64,000 bases of DNA from Streptomyces finlayi (GTDB lineage: Bacteria > Actinomycetota > Actinomycetes > Streptomycetales > Streptomycetaceae): positions 2,852,001 through 2,916,000 of the forward strand of contig NZ_CP045702.1 of assembly GCF_014216315.1 (NCBI RefSeq), written 5' to 3'. A program made the translations under genes and the position numbers. The notes under the pieces are model-generated. The model worked only from the letters and a program-made list of their open reading frames with translations. It was not told the origin of the DNA and did not search any database. Below, in pieces: positions 1 through 7,981 of this stretch; the first letter of the stretch is position 1, and each line of letters opens with the position of its first letter.

Positions 1-1052
1 GTGTCCTCGATCGCATACGAACCGCGCCGTTCCGTCATCGCGGCGGCCAGCAGATCGACCACCGACGCCTCGTTCACGACGGGCGGCACGCCCCGTACGT
101 ACTCGATCACGGTCTTGGCCCCGTACATTCCGGCCACCTCGTCGATCGCCGCGTGCACCAGGTCGGGGGCGTCGCGCCAGGCCGCCAGATCCAGGCAGCG
201 AACCGTTCCGGACATCTCGGCGTGTTGCGGGATCACATTGCAGGCGTGCCCCGTCTCCAGCCGTCCCCAGGTGACGGCGAGCCCGGAGCGCGCGTCGGCG
301 CGGCGGGCGAGCAGGGCGGGCACCTCGGTGGCGACCTTCGCGGCGGCGGTGACCAGGTCGGTGGTGAGGTGTGGCCGGGCGGTGTGCCCGCCGGGTCCGT
401 CGAGGAAGACCTCCAGCCGGTCGCAGGCGGAGGTGATCGCCCCTGCCCTGAGCCCGATCCTGCCCACGTCCACCCGCGGATCGCAGTGCACCCCGACGAT
501 CCGGCCGACGCCCGCCAGCACTCCGTCCGCGATCGCGTCGGTCGCGCCGCCGGGCAGCACTTCCTCGGCCGGCTGGAAGATCAGCCGGACAGGGTGCGGC
601 AGCAGCCCCTGGCGGTCGAGCCCGGCCAGGACGAGGCCGGCGCCGAGGACGGCGGCGGTGTGGATGTCGTGCCCGCAGGCATGCGCCCGGTCGGGCACGG
701 TCGACCGGTAGGGCACGCCCGCCTTGGTGTCCGGGATCGGCAGCGCGTCGATGTCCGCGCGCAGCGCCAGCATGGGACGTACGCCGTCCCAGGTACCGAC
801 GTCGCACATCAGACCGGTGCCGGTGTCCAGCACCTCGGGCGCGAGCCCGGCCGCCTCCAGCCGGGCCTTGATGGCGGCGGTCGTACGGAACTCCTGGTTG
901 CCGAGCTCGGGGTGCATGTGCAGATCGCGCCGGAAGGCGATCAGCTCAAGCCGGAGCTCGTCGGAGAGAGCACCGGGCAGGGCGCCGGGCCGGTCCGCTT
1001 CCCCGGGCAGCTCGGCATCGGAGTGGGTCGCGCGGGACTTCAACTGGTTCAC
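1..1052 (-). CDS. M20-family amidohydrolase/peptidase (3' end outside window)
   Basis: The reverse strand encodes an M20/M40-type metal-dependent amidohydrolase; the C-terminus lies beyond the left edge. Visible features in order: 'RRDLHMHPEL' near the N-terminus, 'LALRADIDALPI', the metal-binding 'ACGHDIHTAAVLG', and 'LIFQPAEEVLPGGA' with the general-base glutamate. The dimerisation-domain region contains 'GGHTARPH' and 'VIPQHAEMSGTVR'. Members hydrolyse N-acyl or amide bonds of amino-acid derivatives in the cytoplasm; the substrate cannot be told here. The GTG at 1050-1052 is the farthest plausible start. It has no strong Shine-Dalgarno, but a TA-rich box lies just upstream, so a leaderless mRNA is possible. 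The gene looks intact as far as it is visible. Confidence 0.88.
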   Translation of the reverse strand, partial: MNQLKSRATHSDAELPGEADRPGALPGALSDELRLELIAFRRDLHMHPELGNQEFRTTAAIKARLEAAGLAPEVLDTGTGLMCDVGTWDGVRPMLALRADIDALPIPDTKAGVPYRSTVPDRAHACGHDIHTAAVLGAGLVLAGLDRQGLLPHPVRLIFQPAEEVLPGGATDAIADGVLAGVGRIVGVHCDPRVDVGRIGLRAGAITSACDRLEVFLDGPGGHTARPHLTTDLVTAAAKVATEVPALLARRADARSGLAVTWGRLETGHACNVIPQHAEMSGTVRCLDLAAWRDAPDLVHAAIDEVAGMYGAKTVIEYVRGVPPVVNEASVVDLLAAAMTERRGSYAIED

Positions 1053-1208
1053 CTGTCGAGGGTAGAGCCCCCACCCCCTCAACTGGCCACTGATCAACAA
1101 ACTTCAACCGCATAGAGGAACAAAAAGTGGCTCGGCGGCGTGTGGCGTGAGATGGGGGTGGGTAAGCTCGTCCGTCAATCTTGACCCCTCGGGCGTTCTG
1201 CCCCTCGG

Positions 1209-1554
1209 CTACTCCTCGCCGAGAATGCGCAAGTCGTGCTCGTCTTTGTAGTACTCGTAGTCCTTGAGATTCAACGTCGCCAGCGGCAGGTCATACGTGA
1301 GACAGCATGCGGCGATCCACATGTCGTTGACCGGCTGCGGCTTGCCCGCCTTCCTACCTGCGGCGGACAGCTTGCCCCAGGTCGCGGCAACAGCTTCGTC
1401 ACCAGGCAGGACAGGTATCCCGGAGAGCCAGTCGGCAAGCTCGGGCGAAGGTGATCAGCGGCTTGCGGCCGATCAAGCGGGTGGCCAGTGGGCCGGTGAG
1501 CTTGCCCTTATGGATGAGGGAAGCGACGTCCGTGTCGAGGATGACCGGTTGCAT
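1209..1554 (-). pseudogene. VapC-like PIN-domain toxin, internal deletion and frameshift
   Basis: The first 37 codons read 'MQPVILDTDVASLIHKGKL...RKPLITFA', the N-terminus of a PIN ribonuclease with its first acidic residue. The frame then runs into a stop. In another frame the same strand continues 'ELADWLSGIPVLPGDEA', then 'QPVNDMWIAACCLTYDLPL' and 'ATLNLKDYEYY', the C-terminal half of the same family with its distal acidic residues. The usual 'TVGEL...' helix between the halves is missing, so roughly 20 codons were lost with a change of frame. It sits 9 bp after an intact antitoxin gene, as in a VapBC operon. The toxin should be inactive. Confidence 0.8.
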
Positions 1555-1563
1555 GGCGGCGGC

Positions 1564-1761
1564 TCAGGCGACGTCGCGCCGACGCTCGGCGTAGATGAAG
1601 GCCAGGAACTCCTCGAGCTCCTCGTCGGACTCGAATGTGTCCGCCTTCAGATCATCGAGCGAGGTGATCGGCTGGGTGTTCTTCGCGGCCAGCAGTTCCT
1701 CGACGGTCAGTCGCGGCCGGACCGGCGGATAGATCGGATGCCTGGATTCCGCTGCGCTCAT
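1564..1761 (-). CDS. Antitoxin of a VapBC-like pair (65 aa)
   Basis: A small acidic protein beginning 'MSAAESRHPIYPPVRP' and ending in a helix rich in Asp/Glu ('SDEELEEFLAFIYAERR'). ATG at 1759-1761 is chosen because GGAGG lies six bases upstream; longer in-frame starts extend into a decayed RHS fragment. Its stop is followed after nine bases by the start of the PIN-toxin pseudogene, the standard antitoxin-toxin order. The N-terminus is presumably the DNA-binding or dimer part and the acidic C-terminus the toxin-neutralising part; this is inferred from position and composition. With the toxin broken, this is an orphan antitoxin. Confidence 0.72.
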   Translation of the reverse strand: MSAAESRHPIYPPVRPRLTVEELLAAKNTQPITSLDDLKADTFESDEELEEFLAFIYAERRRDVA

Positions 1762-1886
1762 GATGAGGACCTCCCCGCTGACGCCGGTCACTGTCTGCCA
1801 CGACTCATGATACGACCGCGCCCCTGCGCCCGGAGCGGACTTCTCCGCGCCGCCCTCACGGCCGGACCACCGAGTAGAAGCCTCGC

Positions 1887-2025
1887 TCATGCGGCACCGT
1901 CCCACCTGCGCTCCCCCTCCGCCTTCCATACGCCGCGAGTGATGGTCTGGCCCGTCTCGTTGTACGTGTACGACTCCGCGGTCGTGCCCGTCGGGCCGGT
2001 CTGGCTGACCGACAGCAAGGCATCG
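1887..2025 (-). pseudogene. RHS/YD-repeat protein fragment
   Basis: A reverse-strand frame reads 'DALLSVSQTGPTGTTAESY' then 'TYNETGQTITRG' and stops at 1887-1889. This fits the YD-repeat pattern (x-x-Y-x-Y-[DN]-x-x-G-[NQ]-x-x) of RHS toxins and related secreted proteins. Only one to two repeat units remain and no start codon is attached. It is most likely a scrap of a large RHS gene lost by deletion. It overlaps the upstream extension of the antitoxin frame, which supports the short antitoxin start. Confidence 0.5.
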
Positions 2026-2058
2026 CATGCTGGAGCCCCCCAGCTGACCCCCCTGCTC

Positions 2059-3117
2059 TCATGCCTCCCCCACCGCCGTGGAAGTGACCCGCCACGGGGC
2101 CAGGCGCTGGACGTCCCTGGCCGTCTCCGTGACGCCGCTCAGGAAGCCCTGGGCGCGCGGGGACGCGGAGTCCCGGAGCCATTCCGGGGCGATGTCGCAG
2201 ACCGCTACCTTCACTCCGGTGCCCACCAGGGCCAGCGGCAGGGTGTGGACCACCGTGGACGGGAAACTCAGGACCGTGTGGCCGATGGGGCCGCGGCGGG
2301 CGATGAGCTCCAGCGGGAGGTCCGGGCGGACGATCTCCAGGCCGGTGGCGGCCTCCAGGGCGTGGAGCTTCTCCGCGGACTCCCGGCGGTGCGCGAAGTA
2401 GCGGGTGGCGCCGTGGGTACGGGCCAGGGCGAGGACCGCCTCCTGATACGGGACCGGGTCGATCACACCCGTCTCGACCAGGGAGGTGCCGACCAGGTCG
2501 GCGCCCTTGGTGATCAGGGGCGGGCCGAAGCGCGCACGGGTCCAGGCGAACTCGTTCGGGGTCACCACGATGCCGGGCGGAGCCTCGACCGGCATCGCGG
2601 TGAACACCTCGACCATGTGGGTCGCCGAAGGGGTGAAGCGGCGGCGGGCGGCGGCCGTGACCGGGGCCAGCACCAGTTCGCGCGGGCCCTTGGCTCCACC
2701 CCTGCGGTGCCAGCGCACGAGGCGTTCGCCCCGGGCCAGCTGGGCCACGAACTCCATGGTGGCCGTGCCGTCGTCGACCACCGTGAGGCGCCGGGCACGG
2801 ACCATCGTGAGGAGGAGCTGCACGTAGCGGGAGAACGGGTCGCCGATGACGACGTGCTCGGCCCGGCGGACGAGGCCCGCCAGGGCACGGAGCGTCTTCA
2901 GAGGTGCGCCGGCGTCGCCGCGCGCCTCCTGCCATCGGACGGTGACGCCCTCGTCGCGGGCCAGCTCCGCCATCCGGCGCAGCTGACCGCGCGACATCGG
3001 GTCGACCGGGGGGAGGACGACGACCGTGGTGGTGGTCGCGTCAGGTCCTCCCCTTGCATGGGTCCACTCCAGGACGTTCAGGAGCTGGACCGGGCTCTCG
3101 ACGAAGGCGAGGTTCAC
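2059..3117 (-). CDS. Polysialyltransferase-like glycosyltransferase (352 aa)
   Basis: Starts 'MNLAFVESPVQLLNVLEW', typical of proteins related to bacterial polysialyltransferases and lipooligosaccharide sialyltransferases. 'VIGDPFSRYVQLLL' and 'LTVVDDGTATMEFV' resemble acceptor/donor-site segments of that fold. It is the last gene of a four-gene reverse-strand operon: the NeuB-like gene ends 10 bp upstream, and the CMP-sugar synthetase and a DUF6716-type transferase precede that. The context suggests it adds or polymerises a CMP-activated nonulosonic acid (Kdn- or sialic-acid-like) on a wall polymer such as teichulosonic acid. That role is inferred; the family assignment is moderate. Confidence 0.7.
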   Translation of the reverse strand: MNLAFVESPVQLLNVLEWTHARGGPDATTTTVVVLPPVDPMSRGQLRRMAELARDEGVTVRWQEARGDAGAPLKTLRALAGLVRRAEHVVIGDPFSRYVQLLLTMVRARRLTVVDDGTATMEFVAQLARGERLVRWHRRGGAKGPRELVLAPVTAAARRRFTPSATHMVEVFTAMPVEAPPGIVVTPNEFAWTRARFGPPLITKGADLVGTSLVETGVIDPVPYQEAVLALARTHGATRYFAHRRESAEKLHALEAATGLEIVRPDLPLELIARRGPIGHTVLSFPSTVVHTLPLALVGTGVKVAVCDIAPEWLRDSASPRAQGFLSGVTETARDVQRLAPWRVTSTAVGEA

Positions 3118-3127
3118 CGGTCGGCGC

Positions 3128-4057
3128 TCAGACCGCGACCGGCTCGGCGGCCGTGTCGCTCTCGGCGACGACGCCCGTGACGCGGCGGAGCTTCTTCATC
3201 GGGCCGAGCTCCGACTCGTACACCTTCTTGACGCCGTCGCCGAGGGAGGCCTCGATGGTGCGGATGTCGCGGACGAGGCGGGTCAGGCCCTGCGGCTCGA
3301 CGGACGCGGCCTGGTCGGAGCCCCACATGGCGCGGTCGAGCGTGATGTGGCGCTCGACGAACGCGGCGCCGAGCGCCACGGCGGCCAGCGTGGTCTGGAG
3401 GCCCGTCTCGTGGCCGCTGTAGCCGATCGGGACGTTGGGGTACTCCTGCTGGAGGGTGTTGATGACGCGGAGGTTGAGCTCCTCCGCCTTCGCCGGGTAC
3501 GTCGAGGTGGCGTGGCAGAGCAGGATGTTGTCCGAGCCCAGGACCTCCACCGCGTGGCGGATCTGACGCGGGGTCGACATGCCGGTGGAGAGGATGACCG
3601 TGCGGCCGGTCGCGCGCAGGGCGCGCAGCAGCTCGTCGTCGGTGAGGGAGGCGGAGGCCACCTTGTGGGCCGGGACGTCGAACTTCTCGAGGAAGGCGAC
3701 GGCCTCGGTGTCCCACGGGGAGGCGAACCAGTCGATGCCGCGCTTGGCGCAGTGCTCGGCGATCGTGCGGTACTCGTCCTCGCCGAACTCGACGCGGTGG
3801 CGGTAGTCGATGTACGTCATCCGGCCCCAGGGGGTGTCGCGCTCGATGTCCCACTGGTCGCGCGGGGTGCAGATCTCCGGGGTGCGCTTCTGGAACTTGA
3901 CGGCGTCGCAGCCGGCTTCGGCGGCCACGTCGATCAGCGCGAGGGCGTTGTCGAGGTCACCGTTGTGGTTGATCCCGATCTCACCGGTGATGTAGACGGG
4001 GCGGCCGGGGCCCGCGGTGCGGGTGCCGAGCGTGCGCAGACGAGAGGCGTTGCTCAT
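3128..4057 (-). CDS. neuB: NeuB-family nonulosonic acid synthase, SAF domain absent (309 aa)
   Basis: A TIM-barrel synthase that condenses phosphoenolpyruvate with a six-carbon sugar to give a nine-carbon acid (Neu5Ac, Kdn or relative). Diagnostic segments are 'YITGEIGINHNGDLDNA', 'CDAVKFQKRTPE', 'GIDWFASPWD', 'VILSTGMST', 'IGYSGHETG' and 'AFVERHITLD'. NeuB proteins are usually about 340-350 residues and end in an antifreeze-like SAF domain that closes the partner active site. This one stops about 30 residues after the barrel ('ELGPMKKLRRVTG...'), so that domain is missing. It lies 13 bp downstream of the CMP-sugar synthetase gene and probably forms one transcript with it. A Kdn-type product for the wall polymer is inferred from neighbours and from known Kdn polymers of Streptomyces. 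Confidence 0.87.
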   Translation of the reverse strand: MSNASRLRTLGTRTAGPGRPVYITGEIGINHNGDLDNALALIDVAAEAGCDAVKFQKRTPEICTPRDQWDIERDTPWGRMTYIDYRHRVEFGEDEYRTIAEHCAKRGIDWFASPWDTEAVAFLEKFDVPAHKVASASLTDDELLRALRATGRTVILSTGMSTPRQIRHAVEVLGSDNILLCHATSTYPAKAEELNLRVINTLQQEYPNVPIGYSGHETGLQTTLAAVALGAAFVERHITLDRAMWGSDQAASVEPQGLTRLVRDIRTIEASLGDGVKKVYESELGPMKKLRRVTGVVAESDTAAEPVAV

Positions 4058-4070
4058 GGTGGTGCGTTCC

Positions 4071-5327
4071 TTACTTGGTGGGGGTGGAGACGGGGGAGGT
4101 GGAGGTGAGGGTGGGGCCGAGGAGCCAGGCCGCGATCTCGCGGATGGCGCCGAAGCCGCCGGGGCTGGTCGTGACGGCGCGCGCCGCGGCGCGTACCGAG
4201 TCGTGGGCGCTGGCGACGGCGACGGGCCAGCCCGCCAGGCCGAAGCAGGGCAGGTCGTTGACGTCGTTGCCGACGTAGAGGACGCGCTCGGGGGCGATGG
4301 ACTGCTCCTCGCACCACCGCTTGAGTGCCTCGTCCTTGCGGTCGATGCCGTGCAGGACGGGGATCTGGAGCTTGCGGGCGCGCGCGGCGACGACCGGGTT
4401 CTGTTCCGTGGAGAGGATCAGCAGCGGCAGGCCCGCCTTGCGCATGGCCGCGATGCCCAGCCCGTCGCCCCGGTGGACGGCGACCGTTTCCCGGCCGTCG
4501 GAGTCGATGAGCACCCGGTCGTCGGTCTGCGTACCGTCGAAGTCCAGGACGACCGCGTCGATGTCCTCGCGGGTCGGCAGCGGTGACGGGTCCAGGAGCG
4601 GCGCGAGGGCGCGGGCGCGGGCCAGGTCGTGCGGGTCGTCGATCTCCAGGACCCGGGCCGGGTCGGTGCGCACCAGCGCGGTGTGGCCGAAGAAGCGGTG
4701 GCGGTGGGTACGGAAGCCCGGTACGGCCATGGCGTACGCGGCGCCGGTCTCCAGCAGGTCCTGGGGGCGGTCCTGGCGGCGGGGGCGTACGGCCTTGTCG
4801 TGGTTGACGCCGTACGTGTCGTCCTCCACCGCGTGGCCGTCGCGCCACACGAAGCCGTGGAAGGGGGCGACGGTGACGGCCGTGTCGGCGCCCTCGCGGG
4901 CGACCGCGGCGGCGACGCCGTCGATGTCCTCGCGGGTGACGAAGGGGCTGGTGCACTGCACCAGGAGCACCACGTCCGCGGTCCGGCCCGGCAGCTCCTC
5001 GTACGTGTCGAGGGCGTGCAGGACGGCGGCCTCGCTGGTCGCGGTGTCCCCGGCGATGGCCGGGGGGCGCTGTACGCAGTGGAGCCGGGCGGCTTCGCCG
5101 AGTGCGGCCGCCGCTTCCGTGGCCGCTTCCGCGATGGCCGGGTCGTCCGTGGTGACGACGACGTCGGTGACCTCGGTGGAGCCGAGGCACGCGCGGACGG
5201 CGCGGGCCACCAGGGGGACGCCGCCCACCTGGGCGAGGTTCTTGGCGGGGACGCCCTTGGAACCACCGCGTGCGGGGATCACAGCGAGCACGGCCGGGGG
5301 CGGTGTGCGCGTCGGCTTCGGCGTCAT
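4071..5327 (-). CDS. CMP-nonulosonate cytidylyltransferase fused to HAD phosphatase (418 aa)
   Basis: Two domains. Residues ~12-245 are a CMP-sialic/Kdn synthetase of the NeuA type: 'VLAVIPARGGSKGVPAKN' is the CTP-binding P-loop-like segment, with 'VVVTTDDPAIAE', 'LLVQCTSPF' and 'LETGAAYAM' following. Residues ~255-410 are a HAD phosphatase of the KdsC/YrbI kind, with nucleophile motif 'LDFDGTQTDD' at 261-270, 'ILSTEQN' and 'VLYVGNDVNDLPCFG'. The fusion would dephosphorylate a 9-phosphate nonulosonate and activate it with CTP. ATG at 5325-5327 has AGGAG upstream; longer in-frame extensions lack family similarity. It lies between the DUF6716-type gene and the NeuB-like gene in the same operon. 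Confidence 0.87.
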   Translation of the reverse strand: MTPKPTRTPPPAVLAVIPARGGSKGVPAKNLAQVGGVPLVARAVRACLGSTEVTDVVVTTDDPAIAEAATEAAAALGEAARLHCVQRPPAIAGDTATSEAAVLHALDTYEELPGRTADVVLLVQCTSPFVTREDIDGVAAAVAREGADTAVTVAPFHGFVWRDGHAVEDDTYGVNHDKAVRPRRQDRPQDLLETGAAYAMAVPGFRTHRHRFFGHTALVRTDPARVLEIDDPHDLARARALAPLLDPSPLPTREDIDAVVLDFDGTQTDDRVLIDSDGRETVAVHRGDGLGIAAMRKAGLPLLILSTEQNPVVAARARKLQIPVLHGIDRKDEALKRWCEEQSIAPERVLYVGNDVNDLPCFGLAGWPVAVASAHDSVRAAARAVTTSPGGFGAIREIAAWLLGPTLTSTSPVSTPTK

Positions 5328-5392
5328 GGAGGCTCCTGAAGTGGTGTTATCGGCAGGGGAGTTCGCGGGTCGCCCGCTGTCGGGCCGCCCGG

Positions 5393-6781
5393 TCACAGCT
5401 CGCCCATCCGGCGGATCACGGGGGCGACGCGCTGGACGCCCTGCCGGTAGGCCCCGCGTGCCGCGTTGCGTACGGTTTCGCGCACCGCTCCCCTGACCCC
5501 GCCGGTCTCCCGGGTTGTCACGGCGCCCGGCAACGGGATGCCGTCGGGGCCCAGGTGGTGGCGGGCGAGGATGCCGGGGAGGTATCCGGGAGCGGTGGCG
5601 GGCGTGTAGTAGGGGGCCAGGGGCGGGAGTTGCTCCCGCTTCAGCAGGCCGGTGACCACGGACCGGGCGGTGTCGTACGCCTTGGCGTACGTACCGTCGG
5701 CGGCGACGCCCTGGCCGGCGAGCCACTCCTCGTCGGGCCGGGGCCGGAAGCCGCCGTCCAGCCGGTCCCAGGACGTGAGGAGTCCGGAACCGATGAAGTG
5801 GTGGTTGCCGAGGGTCTCGCGGACGCCGAGGTCGGAGAGGACCGCGGTCGGGATGCGTCGGTGCAGGGATTCGAGCGCGGCGGTCGAGGAGACGGTGACC
5901 AGCAGGTCGGTGCGGTCCAGGACCTCGCCCATGTGCCCGTACACCAGCCGGAAGTTGGGCGGCAGTCCGCCCGGGAGCTTCTCCGCCAGCCGCTGGTAGG
6001 GCAGCTCCTCGATGTGCGTGGTGTGCTCGCCCGGCTTGGAGCGCAGCTTCAGCAGTACCTCGCGGCGGGGATGCAGCCGGGCGTGCTCGACGAGCCTGCG
6101 CAGCAGGTACGTGCGGTCGGCGCGGGATGCCGGTACGGAGGGCTGGGCGGCGAACACGACCGTGTCGCGCCCCTCCTCCGGCCGGTGCGGCGTTCCGCCG
6201 AGGAACGGCAGGGCGGCCTCGGTGACGGCCGAGGCGTCGGCGCCCACGCCCTCGTACACCGCGCGGAAACGCTCCGCGTCGTGCCGGGAGTTGGCGAGGA
6301 CGACGTCCGCGCCGTGCCTCAGGAGGAGTCCGTCCGCGAGCTTCTCGTAGACGACGCCCACGTACCCGGTGACGATCACGGGCCTGCGGGGCAGCTCCAG
6401 TGCGGCGAGTCCGTGCAGCATCGCCTGGACGGCGCCGCCGACGAGGGCGAGGATCACGAGGTCGTAGCCCTCGTCCCGCACGGTGTGCAGGAACTCGACC
6501 GCCGTGACCTCACGTACGCGAGCGGCCTCGATGCCCACGTCGCCGACCTCGGCGAGCTGCCGGGGCGTGGGCGTGGCCCGGCCGCGCAGCAGCAGTCCGC
6601 TGACCTCGACGGGCCGTTCGTGTTCGAGCGACGCGTCGGTGCCGGTGGTGAGGCGGCGCGCGGTGAGCGCGCCCCATTTCCACCGGGTGTCGGAGTCGGC
6701 GAGCACGGCTACGCGGAGCGCCGTGCTGCCGTCGGAGGCGGTAACGGCCTCTTCAGCCGTATTGCTGGTACGTGGGGGCAC
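5393..6781 (-). CDS. DUF6716-type putative glycosyltransferase (462 aa)
   Basis: First gene of the reverse-strand sugar operon. After a short variable N-terminus it reads 'LRVAVLADSDTRWKWGALTA', characteristic of a GT-B-like family found beside Streptomyces teichulosonic/Kdn genes. Further on come 'YDLVILALVGGAVQAMLHGL', 'GYVGVVYEKLADGLLLR' and 'LVTVSSTAALESLHRRIP', the last resembling the sugar-nucleotide binding half of GT-B enzymes. No membrane segment is evident. It probably transfers a sugar during synthesis of the acidic wall polymer; acceptor and donor are unknown. The DUF number is from memory. A divergent GT2 gene starts ~215 bp away, so 6782-7000 should hold two promoters. Confidence 0.68.
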   Translation of the reverse strand: MPPRTSNTAEEAVTASDGSTALRVAVLADSDTRWKWGALTARRLTTGTDASLEHERPVEVSGLLLRGRATPTPRQLAEVGDVGIEAARVREVTAVEFLHTVRDEGYDLVILALVGGAVQAMLHGLAALELPRRPVIVTGYVGVVYEKLADGLLLRHGADVVLANSRHDAERFRAVYEGVGADASAVTEAALPFLGGTPHRPEEGRDTVVFAAQPSVPASRADRTYLLRRLVEHARLHPRREVLLKLRSKPGEHTTHIEELPYQRLAEKLPGGLPPNFRLVYGHMGEVLDRTDLLVTVSSTAALESLHRRIPTAVLSDLGVRETLGNHHFIGSGLLTSWDRLDGGFRPRPDEEWLAGQGVAADGTYAKAYDTARSVVTGLLKREQLPPLAPYYTPATAPGYLPGILARHHLGPDGIPLPGAVTTRETGGVRGAVRETVRNAARGAYRQGVQRVAPVIRRMGEL

Positions 6782-7000
6782 GTCCTAGAAGTTAGGAAGG
6801 CATTCCAAGGAGTGGCCCAACGTGGTGGCAACAGATGGTTAACAGCCCACCGACTGTTGGCGAATCCACTCGGGAATGCGCCGTTCCGGGCCTCAAATAC
6901 CTTCGGAAGCAACCTGGTTCATCATTCCGACATTCTCCGTTCACTCGGTATCCTTGCCGGGGACAGGGCAAATGCCGGGGTCGGCCCTAGCGTGATGCGG

Positions 7001-7981
7001 GTGGTTAAGCTCTCCGTCATCGTGCCGTTCTTCAACGTGCAGACATACGCGCCCGACACGCTCAGAAGCCTGCGGGCCAATGCCAGGGAGGACTTCGAGT
7101 TCGTTCTCGTCGACGACTGTTCGACCGACGGGACCGCGGACATCCTGCGCCGTGCACGGGACGAGATCCCCGGGGTCGTGCTGAGACGGCACGAGCGGAA
7201 CGAGGGGCTGGCGACGGCCCGGAACACCGGTCTCGACGCGTCGAGGGGTCAGTACGTCACCTTCCTCGACGGCGACGACTGGCTCGCCCCCGGTCACTGT
7301 TCCGGCCTGGTCGCCGCCATGGACCGTCTGAACTGCGACTTCCTGCGCACCGACCATGTCCGGTGCGACGGCAAGTCGCGTTCCCTGCGCCGGGTCCCGC
7401 ACGGTCTGCGGGACGTCCCGATGAGCCCGCGCGAGGCCATCCTCCCGGCCGGCCGCACGACGTCCGTCGACTATCCGTACGCCTGGGCCGGGGTCTACCA
7501 CCGCCGCCTGGTCGACCGGGGTCTGATCCACTTCACGGCGGGGCTGCGGACCGCCGAGGACCGGCCGTGGATCTGGCGACTGCACCGGGAGGCGGAATCC
7601 TTCGCGGCCGTCGGCCTGCTCGGGATCTTCTACCGGCGCGGTGTCGCCAACTCCCTCACACAGACCGGGGATATGCGCCAGCTGGATTTCATTCGCGCCT
7701 TCGACCAGGTCATCGAGGAAACCGCGCAGGACCGGGAGGCGGAAACGCTTCTTCCGAAAGCGGTACGCACCTACTGCGCGATCATCTCCCATCATCTGAG
7801 CACCATGTCGAGACTTGAACCCGGTGTGGCACGAACACTGCGCTCGATGAGCGCCGCCGCACTGCGCCGAATGCCGCAGGACATACTGGAGGAGACGATC
7901 GACTCCATGGGCATCGACAGGGCCTCCCGTCTGCGGCGGCTGCGCCGCCGTCCCACCACGGGCGCGGGTACGGCGGCATGA
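7001..7981 (+). CDS. GT2 glycosyltransferase, first inverted cassette (326 aa)
   Basis: A GT-A family 2 transferase: 'KLSVIVPFFN' at the N-terminus, 'FVLVDDCSTDGT', 'RNEGLATARNTGLDASRG' and the DxD motif 'VTFLDGDDW'. The C-terminal third, with 'YPYAWAGVYHRRLVD' and 'GLRTAEDRPWIWRLH', is nearly the same as in the GT2 gene at 11844-12809, showing paralogy. GTG at 7001 aligns with the paralogue's start; GTG 6992 and ATG 6995 are alternatives. A TAGCGT box at 6988-6993 sits where a -10 element of a leaderless mRNA would be. The stop overlaps the next start (ATGA), so the two are translationally coupled. Confidence 0.87.
   Translation: MVKLSVIVPFFNVQTYAPDTLRSLRANAREDFEFVLVDDCSTDGTADILRRARDEIPGVVLRRHERNEGLATARNTGLDASRGQYVTFLDGDDWLAPGHCSGLVAAMDRLNCDFLRTDHVRCDGKSRSLRRVPHGLRDVPMSPREAILPAGRTTSVDYPYAWAGVYHRRLVDRGLIHFTAGLRTAEDRPWIWRLHREAESFAAVGLLGIFYRRGVANSLTQTGDMRQLDFIRAFDQVIEETAQDREAETLLPKAVRTYCAIISHHLSTMSRLEPGVARTLRSMSAAALRRMPQDILEETIDSMGIDRASRLRRLRRRPTTGAGTAA

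Noticed and set aside
5270..7981. Very long forward open frame of 903 codons
   Set aside because: Only the last ~326 codons match a GT2 enzyme; the first part is the shadow of the reverse-strand DUF6716-type gene in GC-rich DNA.
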